Assembly (NCBI GenBank): GCA_025403435.1
Contig: CM046341.1
Location: 11,679,219 to 11,743,218 of the forward strand
DNA length: 64,000 nt
Source: Artocarpus heterophyllus
Lineage: Eukaryota > Streptophyta > Magnoliopsida > Rosales > Moraceae
Reading direction: 5' to 3'
Part shown: positions 24,831 through 37,100 of the stretch, one piece after another
How positions within the stretch are numbered: the first letter of the stretch is position 1
How the letters are laid out: the number at the start of each line of letters is the position of its first letter
The notes under the pieces: generated by a model
The model's database searches: none
What the model was told of the DNA's origin: nothing
Seen by the model: the letters and a program-made list of their open reading frames with translations, nothing else
Made by a program: the position numbers and the translations under genes

Positions 24831-25429
24831 GAGTGATTCTCACAAGTTACTTAGATCAATCGAGAGATTAAGAGTGATACTCTGCTGATGAGAATTTGAA
24901 AACTCCCTGAGAGCTTTTGTTCACAAATCACGAACACTTGCTTTGGGTTCTCTCAATTGGTTGGAAGGAGAGTCACCTGGTAGAAGAGCTGTACGTGTGA
25001 GCCCACACTCACTCCGATCGTGGATAGAGAATAGCAAAGAAGACCAGTTGGTTGAGACTCTTCTAGAACGTTACTTCTCTTCACGGATTGCGGAAGTTCT
25101 TCGGCATACAAAGGTTAGTAAGATCTGATTAATTTATGCATATAGCATATCAAACTTGTGTTTTGAAAAATACTTTGATATGAAAATTTTTAAAATTCCG
25201 CTGCGTACTATTTTTTCAACATATAAATAGTTCAAGATTAACAGTATTATTTTAGCCAACACTTGTTAAAATTTAGTAAAATAAAAATTAGGAGTTTGGA
25301 TCATAAATACACAACTAGCTCTACCTATTAGTGCATATATCATGCCATTTTTTTTTCTGACTCAATTAGCTAATATTTCTTTTACAATCTTTTTTTTTTT
25401 GAGGGGCCTTTTACAATATTCGTGTGCAT

Positions 25430-26297
25430 TTGATATTTAAGAGAAAAAAATGAAATTTTTTTAAGAAGTTTATTTTAAGAAGTTTATTCTAACCCATCTA
25501 TCCCTAACTCTCATTTGACGAACACCTACAAGCCGTTTAATCTTGCCCATGAGGAGTCCTAGCGCTACTTGAATTTGTTGGTTTATTTGTTGAGCTATCA
25601 AGTTGGGGTCAACTTGTAGGCTGTTTAATGATTGGTCAATAGCTAGCTGGTCGACCGCATTGGGGACATTTCCCATTGAAACAACTCTCCTTATGCGTAG
25701 GTAATCCCTCAAATCTCTTTTTCAAAATTGGCCCCTTACGTCGCCCATATTCCACTCTAAGGCTGTATCGGGTGTACTATCACATATAGGGGAGTGGAGG
25801 TATACTTATGTTTTGCCTTTGTTGATTCGGTTGACCTATTTCCTAAACCCGATCATGATCTTCTCTCCTCCTCCATTCTCGGCTACCTATAAAATTAGCT
25901 CTTTGTTGTCGGCCACCCTTAATCTCCTCGGTTCCATCAAGGTTACCTTGTTGGCCTCCATTTTGACCACCAGCATGGTTCCCTTGGTCTTCCAGGTCAT
26001 CGCCTAAAGGTTACCGCCTTGATCTTGTATGCCATCGAGGGCTGCCGAAATTTTTGCAAGCAGTCCACTCATTCTATCCACCTTCTTTTTTTTTTTTTTT
26101 TTTTTTTTTTCTAGCAAGGTGGTTCGCAAAAGCTGTCTATCTCTTTTAGATTCTCTAGCATTGCCTCCAATTGATTTATCACCTCCTTGCATGATAGAGT
26201 TATTTGTGTTAACTCTGGTACGGTTAATGCTAATGGTCACCATGATGATGGTGGTGATTCGTCCTCAAAAGATGAAGGCCCTCCTTCTAGAGCCAAT
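25430..26297 (-). pseudogene. Remnant of a retrotransposon internal region (gag-like)
   Basis: Minus-strand coding-like text in two frames: 26243-26004 (MVTISINRTRVNTN..., with a poly-Lys from a T homopolymer at 26087-26110) and 25712-25470 (SMGNVPNAVDQLAIDQSLN, IAQQINQQIQVALG). It sits directly downstream, in the minus sense, of the LTR at 26298-26950, where gag should start. Many stops lie between. No diagnostic gag or zinc-knuckle motif was found, so the assignment is positional. Confidence 0.4.
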
Positions 26298-26950
26298 TGT
26301 TGATGGTGAAAAATGATCAATAAATAATCCTCACAAATCACTCATGGATCCCTCAGATTAATACAATAAAAATGTAATAAAAGATGTAAGAAAATGCTGG
26401 ACACACGGATTTTATAGTAGTTAACTCTTAAATGAGTTACATCCAATGTATTTTCCTTATCAATAATTTGTATAATACATCCTCAGATTTTAGGAAATAA
26501 AACTGAAAGAAAAACGGACAAGGTCTCTGGGATCTAGGGGAGAGAGAGCTAGCTCCTCTCTATATCCCCCTTTATATAACATTGTATTATTATTAAAATA
26601 ATGATTAGAATATTGTCTATGGGAGGAGTATCTCTGTGTTCTATGTTAGCCTATTCCCTTTAGGCAAAGTGCCTCTGCACACGTGGAGAATGTGTTGAGT
26701 CTCGTGCTAGTGGCCTTAAATTCATGTGCACTACCTCGACTATTGGTCACACCCATTTTTGTCTGTTCTTCTTGGAATAATGGGCGCAATAATGGACAGA
26801 GGATACGAAATTCGTTTAAGCTCAACCTCATGCTAGAGTGGCGAGGTCAATGATCGTCTCAACTGCTAATCCATTTGAGATTAATGGGCCGAGTTGGGTT
26901 TTTCTTTGATCTCGCCAATAGGCCTTGGATCATCGAAATCTCACACAACA
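26298..26950 (-). repeat. LTR (653 bp) of a truncated retrotransposon
   Basis: The block starts TGTTGATGG and ends CACACAACA, a TG..CA unit with matching inverted termini (TGTTG/CAACA). It has a likely TATA stretch (TTTATATAAC at about 26571) and is followed on the minus strand by gag-like remains. No second LTR or target duplication was found on the far side, so the element is truncated. Confidence 0.5.
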
Positions 26951-26956
26951 TTCATA

Positions 26957-27186
26957 GAGCCCGTTTGTTTCATGGTTTAAATCATTGTTTAAGAGCCCGT
27001 TTGTTTCGATACTCGAATCACGATTCGAATCATTTTGCTACAGTATTTTCTCTCACAAAAATTTAAATCTTTATTCAAATACTCTATTCAAATACTCAAA
27101 CCAAACGGACCCTAAATCATTTGGCTATAGTATTTTCTCTCACAAAAATTTAAATCTTCATTCAAATACTCAAACCAAACGGGCTC
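26957..27186. mobile_element. Tourist-type MITE interrupted by a second copy of the same family
   Basis: The outer copy has ends GAGCCCGTTTGTTTC and CAAACCAAACGGGCTC and is flanked by ATA on both sides. It is interrupted after 26989 by another copy (26993-27112). Both share TTTTGCTA(C/T)AG..TCTCACAAAAATTTAAATC with the MITE at 13321-13439. Confidence 0.75.
26993..27112. mobile_element. Inner MITE copy (120 bp) with TAA target duplication
   Basis: GAGCCCGTTTGTTTCG...CAAACCAAACGGACCC, flanked by TAA at 26990-26992 and 27113-27115. This is the 3-bp duplication expected for PIF/Harbinger (Tourist) elements. Confidence 0.8.
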
Positions 27187-27189
27187 ATA

Positions 27190-27609
27190 TTCTTAACGTT
27201 CTCATAAATTGTATTATTTTCACCTTAATAATCATTAATGTTGATATTTCAAAACCTTTATAACTTTTTAATTATCACTTTATTAATATTGTTTTGTCGT
27301 TGTCTCTATATTTTATCTCCACAATTCAGTTTTTGCGTCTTTTAAGACTAAATTGAGGCCCATAACTGTCGGAGCAAAACGACAATACCGGTATTATGTC
27401 TTCCCCCGGCTTTCCTCTACTTGTTTCTCAGAGCTTCCATAGGCCAATCACAATAACCCACTCCCAATCCCAACTTTACATTAATCTCCCTCTAACCTTC
27501 CAAAATTACACATCTGCCACTTCCAGTTCCACCTCCACTTCCACTCATATCATTTCAGTTTCATTCCAAATTCTCTCTGTGCTCCGCAAAGCTTTACTCT
27601 CTCTCAGCC
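27190..27609 (+). promoter_or_regulatory. Upstream region of the C2/lipase gene
   Basis: The gap between the MITE pair and the ATG at 27610. The last 200 bases are C/T-rich, as in many plant 5' leaders. No clear TATA box was seen. The nearest transposon ends about 420 bp upstream of the ATG. Confidence 0.4.
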
Positions 27610-30600
27610 ATGGCGTCTTCTCTTCCAACCTATCACGCTCTTCAACTTCACAAGTGTTTCTCCTCAGCTTCTCCCAGGCTCTGCTATCTCCGACGCCGAG
27701 ACTTTTCTGGGCTATTCCCTTCCTCCGAGAAAGTTGGCGTCTTCACTTTCCAGGAAAATTTAAGAGGCGAAGATAAAGTTTTCTGCTCCGTCTGTTGCCT
27801 CTGCAAAGCGAGTAACGAGGTCGATAGGGTTTCGGTCGTCGAAGAAATCGAGCGACCTCCATTCGATATCAATCTCGCCGTGGTTCTTGCCGGTTTTGCG
27901 TTCGAGGCCTATACTAGCCCTCCTGTAAATCTTCCTGAATCTGAATTCCTCTTCTTCCTTTTAGCCACGGTTTGTTTAATTTTTGGTAAAATTATTGAAA
28001 ACGTAAAGAATTTAACTACTGAATTTGCTAAAATTATGTTTTTGCCGCGAAAGTCTCAAAGGAAAAAGAGAAATAAAGACGGAAATTTGAATTGAGCTGA
28101 TCAGATCAAAGAAAACAATATTGGATAGCTATAATTGAGCTTTTACAAATATTTTATCAATGAAGAAAAAGAAAGGAATTGTAGTTTTTCTTGTACTGGC
28201 AATATTTTGTGATTCCGTACAAATGAAGGAAAAAGAGAGAGAGGGGAATGACAATGACAAAATGTCTCCCTCATATTGAAGTTTTTCTCTTGACATAGGA
28301 GGAAAAGTATAGAAACTACGAAATTCTGTGATAACCATTTGTTGCTTTTTTTTTTTGGTTGCTAATGAGGGGAAAAAAAAACTTAATTCCTTTTGATTGC
28401 ACGAGCTTTATTATCATCATCACCATAATTAATTTTTTTTCCTTTTTTACACATAAAATCATTATGTTACAACTTAACTAGGCGTTGATGGCAGCAATTT
28501 ACTGGAGAATTTTATATTTGTTTAAATCACACTTAATTCATTGGCTCTTTGTTGCTCAGGACAATGTTGGTAGATGGGAAGTTGATGTGGCCGAGTGTAG
28601 GACGGTATATTTATCGGAGTATGAAATTCCTTCTTATGGATAAATTCTTCACAATTTTGTTATTTGCTTGTATTTTGTAAAGATATTCTCCGTTTTGTTG
28701 GCTTGCATTCACTAAAGCAAGAGTAATAGCGACTCATGATTCGTGACTACCTGTTCTAGTATATGATTTTCAAAGCCAATTATAAGTAAAATGGTCAATG
28801 GATTTATGATCAAAAAGATGCAATTTGTTCCCCCTGAATGCAGATCATTTGTACGCGAGATATATGATGGGCAAATATTTGTCAAATTGAAAGAGGGTTT
28901 TGATCTTCCTGCTATGGATCCGTGGGTTTGTATTAAGCATTATGCACTGAGGATCAGTTGTATCTTTTTGCATAACAAGTGCCCATACATGTCACTACAC
29001 GTTTATAACTTTATCTTTGTTCTCAGGGGACAAGTGATCCATATGTGGTTATGGAACTGGATGGTCAAGTTGTCAAGAGCAAGATTAAATGGGGGTATGT
29101 TTTTCTTTCGAGTCCATCAGATATTTTTGAAGATAAAAGGAGATGTATATATTTAATAGCTCTTTCAATACTGCAGAATCACTACAATATCTTATCTTGT
29201 TTCATATAGTTTGTTATAATCATATATATGATTAGAGCATGTTTAGTGAAATTGTAGCTTTAACACTGCTGCACCTAAGACATTTTAAGATTGCCTACTT
29301 AGATGTTTTTGCTTTTGTAAGAGCCACTCTTGCTAATTAAATAGTACCCAACAATGTAAGATTGCTCAATGTTCTAAACTTTTTTATACATATTTTGACA
29401 TAGTACATGAGAAGACGATTCCTTGGGGGATATTAAAAACATTGAAAGCTTGATGTCGTGCAACTTGTAGCTTTTGATATATGTATAAATGATTTATCAT
29501 GTCAGGACAAAAGAACCAAAGTGGAATGAGGACTACACTTTTAATATCAAGCAGCCTCCAAAGACAAATCTTCAGGTCAATATGCAGAGTTGCTGAATCT
29601 AAAATTTCATTTGCCATGAGAAAAGCTCTAACCCACTCTCAGTTTTTCCTGTTCTTGTCTTGAAAAGTTATAGGAGTATATCAGATATGAACCATGTAGA
29701 AACGTTCCTTTTTTTTTTAAATTTAAATAACATACTTTTTTAATAAATTTGTGGAGAAGATCCTTCAGAGATCTTCATTTGGCTGGAAGGAGAATGTATA
29801 AGCATCTATTTGATGTATGAACAAGATCTTTAGACGATTTCTGCTGTGCTCAATGGATATCTCCTTTAATTAAATTGTAGATTACTTAGGTCAAAATTAT
29901 TCTGTAACTCTCTAACATGTGGATATAATCTTAGGTTGCAGCTTGGGATGCAAACCTTGTAACTCCACATAAACGCATGGGAAATACAGGCATTAATTTG
30001 GAGAGCCTCTGTGATGGTGAGAATACAGTAGTAAATCACTTACATAATGTAGGATAGGAATCATACTTCTCAAGTCTGTTTCGTTTGCAAAACATGTATG
30101 CAAATGTTTTGTGTTTGTTTTTTAGGTATACTGTATGTGTTGAAGTTTCTAGGTATGATGAGACAAACTGCATTTTGCTAGGAAACATGCATGAACTACT
30201 GGTGGACTTGGAAGGGATGGGTGGTGGTGGAAAGTTAAAGCTGGAGGTAAGTTTCCTGGTGAAATGAACCGCTATATTCACAATTCTAGAAATGATAGAG
30301 CTGTTCATTTCCTTTGTGGTTGCGGCCTTGGGTAAATGCATCTTGATTTAAGATTTTATGTGACGTCGATTAATACATACTGAATGAGTTACATTTTTAA
30401 TTTAAGCGGAAAGAGAAGTTTGATATGCATCAGCAATTTAGGGAGGAAAGGGAAAGTACCCTAAAACGTCATTTTTACTTTCGTATTGAAAAGGAGGTCA
30501 TTCAATTTCTCTTTCAGTTTTCAAGATTTTCTATTTCATATCCTCTTGCTAATGTTGAGGTTTCAGGTCAAGTTTAAAACCTTTGATCAAATCGCAGAGG

Positions 30601-33600
30601 AAAAGGAATGGTGGAAGTTCCCTTTTGTTTCAGAATTTCTGCGTAAAAATGGTTTTGAGTCTGCTTTGAAAGTGGTTGTTGGCTCTGAGACAGTCCAAGC
30701 CCGTCAGTTTGTGAATTATGCCTTTGGGCAGCTAAAATCCTTCAACGATGCTTACCTTACTAAGGATTGGATGTTGAACAGTGATAAAAATGGCCAAAAA
30801 GAGATTGGAAAATCTAATGAAGTTACTGTTGTGTCAGACATGCCTTCGCAAATGGAAGACAGTGCTGTAGGCCCCACAAATAGTTGCAGTGATGGGAACA
30901 ACTTAGAGGAGCTTCACACTGATGATGATGGATTGGGAAATGGGCATTCTGCTGAAGTCGTACCACAAGTTGAAGAGACAATGGGGTCAGGTAAACATTT
31001 TTGGAAGAACTTCGCTAATGTTATCAATCAAAGCGTTGTTCAGAAACTTGATCTTGCAACTCCAGAGAAATTTAAGTGGGATGGATTTGACTTGTTGAAC
31101 AGAATTGGTTTACAATCAAAAAGTATGGCAGAAGCAGGTTACATTGAATCTGGGCTTGCCACTTCAGAAGGCATGGATGAAGCCCATGATGAAACAAGCG
31201 GCCCTGTTGACATTAATACTGTCCGTTCTTCCCTTCCAGATATAAAGAAGGCAACAGAGGATCTCTTAAAGCAAACAGATTCCGTCTTAGGAGCTTTTAT
31301 GGTTTTGACAGCAGCAATTTCTGAATCAAACAAGGAATCACGTCTTTCAGACAAGAGTGCTAAACAAGAGGGTGTTTCTAGTGAAGATGTAATGAATGAA
31401 AAGCTTGCTTCGCTAGATGGGCCAGTGCTGGATGAAAAGAAAGCTCAGGAGATGAAGGAACTATTTTCAACAGCAGAGAGTGCCATGGAGGCATGGGCAA
31501 TGCTTGCTACTTCTCTAGGACAACCGAGTTTTATAAAATCAGAATTCGTGAAGATATGCTTCTTAGATAATGAATCTACAGACACACAGGTATTCTTTTT
31601 CCTCTTTGCAAGGAGCTTACTTTATTGGTTAGATTTCCTTAACAAAATAAAGAAGGGAATATGTTATCTCTAATATTGTCTGTAAAGAATCCTGGTTTTT
31701 TATTTTTGGAAACACTAAAGTAAGAAAAGCTGCAGGTGGCAATTTGGCGAGATTCTACGAGGAGAAGACTGGTTGTTGCTTTTAGAGGAACAGAACAGGT
31801 GTGGCATAGATTGTGGTTATTACCGGAGTTGAATGTATAGCTTTCCGTTGAAGATGCTAATGTATTTGATTTTGCAGACAAAATGGAAGGACTTGAAAAC
31901 GGACTTAATGCTAGTACCAGCTGGGTAATATCTATATATCTTTTTTTCCAAGTTTTTTGTTTTACTTGTATTTATATCTCTTTTCATCTGATGTTTTGTG
32001 TGATATTACATGTCTAAATGATGGGTCCTTCTAATTATATTGGTACTTGTTTCAGTGGAGAATTTACAAGGTACTAGATAAATTGCAACATATTTGTTAG
32101 TGTTGCTAAATGCTTCATTGTATTAAGGGTTGGAGAATATACAATGTACTAGATAAATTGCAACATATTGGTTATTGTTGCTTGATGCTTCCTTGGATTG
32201 AGGGTTGTAAAATTCACAATGTACTAGATAAACATATTTGTTAGTGTAACTTAACGCTTCACTGTATTAAGGGTCAAATATCACACGTGCTACATTGTTA
32301 GCTTCCTGCTTAGCAGTGAAGAAACTAGTTGCATGAAACTTATGGCAGAATATGTGCCGCTGCATTTTGTAAATAAGCATTTGTTTTATTAATATTCTTC
32401 CACATATTCTTCTCATCTCATGCTCATGTAAGCATAACTTACCTTCCATAGGAAATGGGGTTTTGGTGTTTGGAATTATATCAAGGGCTTTTTCTTGTTC
32501 AGTTGTTGATTGTTTTTTATCTCATCTTAGATCTTTTTGTTATGAGATTTGTCCTTTTTTCTTTGTTACGTTAAGATAGGTCAATAAATCATGTGCATCA
32601 TTCTGTTTCATTTTTCAGGCTAAATCCTGAAAGGATTGGCGGAGACTTCAAACAAGAAGTTCAAGTAAGCAGCTGAATATTCTGCTACAATTTTATAAGT
32701 TGCAGATTACTGAGGACATTTTATTATTTTTTGATATACTATGGTGATTATTTATTTCAGGTTCACAGTGGTTTCTTAAGTGCATATGATTCGGTTAGAA
32801 TAAGAATTATCTCTCTTATCAAACAGGCAATTGGTTATATGTAAGTCATGTCTTCCATTTATGTAACTGGCTTTTATTTTTTACAAATATGGTATCACAG
32901 GAATAGTTGATGCTTGAAATAATGATGGAGGAATTATTCACTGCAAGTTAATATGGAAGGATTATTTTAGGTACTTTTGAAACATTTTCCTTTTTCTTCT
33001 AAGGATGAACATGATTTATGCTAATCACCAAATCTTCAAAAATAAGTTTTTGGAAGATAGAATAGAGCTAGATCTCGTACTAACTTGGACATTAGTACCT
33101 GTCGAAATTATATCCTGAAGTTTAGTTTCCACTTCTAAACATTTAGGTTGTGCTTGGTGAGAGAAAAAGTAATAGGAAGGAATTAAATAACCTAGTTGAC
33201 GAAAATGGAAGGGAAAGGTGTGGACCTTTCTATTGTTACGTTTGGGATGTATTCGCTCCTCCAATTCTTTCATATTAGGAGATATTTAACTTTGGTTCTT
33301 CAAAGGATTTGAATTCCCTCACCCATTATATTCCCTCTTTTCTTGCCTATCAAACAACCCTGCATCCCAAACCCCCCTTCCAATTTTTGACTAGGCACGG
33401 GGTTAACTTTATGGATCTGATCAAACTTAAACATTTGAATGGTCAAGTACTATCTTCAAAGGATTTGAATTCCCTCACCCATTATATTCCCTCTTTTCTT
33501 TCCTATCAAACAACCCTACATCACAAAATCCTTCCACTAATTCCCTGACCCCTCCACCCTTCCAATTTTTGACTAGGCACGGGGTTAACTTTATGGATCT

Positions 33601-34111
33601 GATCAAACTTAAACATTTGAATGGTCAAGTACTATTTTCTCAGTTTAGGAAGCAAAAAGAATTATTTATTTTCTATGACAGCGATGATCATGGAGAGCGG
33701 CCACTCAAATGGCATGTTTATGTGACTGGTCATAGCCTCGGAGGTGCATTGGCAACCCTTCTTGCACTGGAACTTTCATCAAGTCAATTCGCAAAGTAAG
33801 TTATTTCTTCTCCAGTAAATTAAGTTTTCTTGTTATCACATGTGCAGTCAATATATTGGTCACTTCCAAAAGTCCTCCATTTACTTGGTGTTTTTGGTGG
33901 GAACACCGTTGCGACACACTGAGCTATTCATACAGGTAGCAGGGTAACAAGAAGGATCTGCAAAAGTTCAGTATGTTGTTTGGAATGTGGATGTTTGTGT
34001 GTGGACAAGTATAATTACAGAAAATATTAACCAGTTGTGTTGTCCTTGGTTTTCCCCAAAATCTGATCCTAGAATTGCTGATTAGTTTTTTTTTGTTTTG
34101 CTTTGCTATGC

Positions 34112-34142
<31 letters not shown>

Positions 34143-37100
34143 TTTTGTTTTTGTTTTTTGTTTTGTTTTTTTGTTTTTGTTTTTTTTTTTTTTTTTTAAG
34201 TGCCCTCCTGCCTTATTACCGTTTTCCCCTTGCATGAAATGTTCAAGGGAATGTAGAAACCATAGCAAAAATGGAGGGAAAAGTGAACTAGGGTGATAGG
34301 CACCCTAAGTTTTCATTGTGCTTCTCACCTAATGCGTCTGATCATTTTTTGGATGATTCTAAGGCTGCTTAACTTGAAAATCATAAAGATGATTTTTGTG
34401 GCCATTATTAAGTTGTTTGTGATTTATGTTTCTAAAATTCAGACAGATACTTACTGATTTAACATGCGTGAGGGCAGCTGTTGGTAAGAATGAAGCACAA
34501 AAAATACAATAATGCAATCACAAGTTTAAACATGGTGATAAGGAATTCAACATGAACTCTTGGTAGGACTTATTTTGAAGATCACCGGAATTTTAATTCG
34601 TTGACGAATTTTAAAGACGTCCTTATTTAATCACCAAGCGTGAGAAATAACAAAGCAGCAGCGACATCTAGCAAACAATGCACAGTTGTTACATTTATTA
34701 AACAAACAAACAAACGAATAGTACAGCATGGTCATTAAGCGTTCATTTCTAAAGACGAATTAATGTTTGGTTTCTGTATTTGTGTGTGCTAGGCGTGAGG
34801 CAATATCTGTGACCATGTACAACTTTGGATCTCCTAGAGTTGGTAACAAACGGTTTGCTGAAGTTTACAATCAGGTAACAAAGCATGCATATACATACAA
34901 TCTTCAAATTGTTTTTGTAAAATTGATGTTCTCTTTATTAATGACGGATAAAGTTTATGTCATATCATTTCTTTCCTAACATTTCCTCTGTTTTTTTATT
35001 TATTTTAATAATCTATGCTTGGAATAATTGCATATAACCTCTATCAGAAAGACTGATTTTAGGTCGAAGTGGTAGCTGCCACACTTCTTGTCCCCTTGAA
35101 ATAGTTAGACATTCAATTCCTAGAAAAAAAAAGACGTTTGCAAAATGTAAATTTGTGTTCTCTCTCAGCTACCAATTAAATCCCCTTTCCACGTGCATTT
35201 GTTAAAGCACGGAACTTGGATTAAGTTCTAGTTTAGAAATGGTCTATAGGCTTTTGTTTTAGCTGTTCTTGGTTTCTGTTTTTGTTTCTTGTTCTGGTGG
35301 ACTTCTTGTCCTCTTTGTTTGCCCTTGTATTCCTTTTTGCTTTTACTTAATAAAGTTTCTTTGTTTCTCATAAGAAAGTGGTGAAATGGTTTCTAATTTT
35401 GTTCGGATTTCCAGTAGATGCATTTGCTGTAAATTGTAATAGAGTTTTTATCACCTTCCCTTTTCACTTCATATTGTTCTTTCACCCTCACTTCGTTTTA
35501 TGCTGATGAGTCAAATCATTTGCTGTAAATTGTAATAGAGTTTTTATCACCTTCCCTTTTCACTTCATATTGTTCTTTCACTCTTACTTCGTTTTATGCT
35601 GATGAGTCAAATCATTGTTTTCATATTTACAATTTATTTCTTTGATGGTTCTTCCTAGTGTACTAGTTCTCGTGTAAATCTTATAAAATTATGCTGAGAT
35701 TGTGAAATATCCTAGCTTTCAGATTCCTTTTATTTGCCTTCTCTTCGTATCCAGAAATTCCATGGTAGTCCAAGTATTTTCTTGTTTTATATAAAATAGG
35801 CATTTTGTTGTTACCGTAGTTCAATTATCTGCTTCTGGAGTTGTGTTATGTAGACTCGTCATATTTTACTGGATGCTATATGATTGTTGGTGAATGTTTA
35901 AATAACCTTACCCTTGCCTTTGCAGAAAGTCAAAGACAGCTGGAGAGTTGTAAACCACAGGGACATTATACCGACAGTCCCACGCTTGATGGGCTATTGC
36001 CACGTGGCTCAACCTGTTTATCTAGCAGCAGGAGATCTAAAAATTGCCTTGGTGAGTTACTCGTTTTCAGTTTCATATGGAAGTTAATTATCAACGATAA
36101 TGAAGCCCACTCTAGGCTATAAAACATTTTAACTTGATGCGTCTTTGTTCTGTATGCATTTATATTTATTCCTAATGGCAGACGAAATGATATTCATAAC
36201 GGTCAGGGCTTCTCCACCTCTTTAGGTATTTCTGAGCAGCAAGCAAATTTGTGTTCTGATGGAACAGAGTTTTGAGTTACTATCCAATGACTTTGGTACC
36301 TGACTGTTTAAGGGAAAAAAAAGTTTAAATCGGGTTCCGATGCTATGTAGGTTATATAGGAAATCAAACGGCAGTTAAATGGCGCTATAAAGATATACGT
36401 TGGCCTGTTTCTTAGTAGCGTACACTTTTGAATTGGTAGTTACTTAACATAGTGTCAGAGCACTGATTGTTTTTTTCATCTTGGAATCTTGGTAAACCCA
36501 ATCCGTAATTTTTAGTGGTGAGTTAACAGCTAGGAAACAGATGACTGCTTTAATTAATGCTGCTCCCCCTACAAATAGTATCTAACAAATGCAGCACATG
36601 CTATCCAGGAAAATTTGGAGCTTCTGGGAGATGGTTACGATGGTGATGTGATCGGGGAATCCACACCAGATGTACTCGTCAGTGAATTTGTATGTATCTT
36701 GCCTTTTAGTCTTTCTTATCGTAAGATTTTGACTTCTTGATGAACCTTTGAATTTGTTATTTTTCATATTTGACATTCTTAATTGCAAGAAGCACTTTGT
36801 TATTGAGTCAATATTTTTTCTTCTTCATTATTGCCTTTATGATTTCTGATAACGTTTTCTTTTGCACAGATGAAGGGGGAGAAGGAACTTATTGAAAAAA
36901 TTTTACAAACAGAAATAAACATATTCCGCGCAATCAGAGATGGGAGTGCACTTATGCAGCACATGGAGGATTTCTATTACATCACATTGCTAGAGGTAAA
37001 ATATTTGTGGAATGATAATCGATTTACTTTGTCGCTTTTTTGCTGCTTCAAATTTCATGGTTGCTGAGTGTCCATGGAAGAACTGAAGTAGTTATTTAGA

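Larger units (their letters stand above)
14118..25221 (+). mobile_element. Outer solo LTR (~1.95 kb) split by a younger retrotransposon
   Basis: The LTR runs 14118-14504 and resumes at 23656-25221. It starts TGTTAGACATG, ends CTATTTTTTCAACA, and is flanked by TATAA on both sides. Joined length is about 1,953 bp, with no internal domain and no second LTR, so it reads as a solo LTR left by LTR-LTR recombination. It holds a TATA box (24821), a four-unit tandem repeat upstream of it, and a plausible transcribed R/U5 part at 24850-25200. The orientation is inferred from the TATA box. The lineage (copia or gypsy) is not determined. Confidence 0.75.

Noticed and set aside
27396..27776. 126-codon ORF overlapping the start of the lipase gene
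   Set aside because: Different frame from the clear exon 1; Ser-rich translation of the leader and transit peptide DNA.
33309..33548. ORFs inside the lipase gene that resemble each other
   Set aside because: They arise from a direct duplication in an intron; only the part from 33682 is exon.
34075..34296. Phe-rich and Lys-rich ORFs on opposite strands
   Set aside because: Translations of a poly(T) tract.
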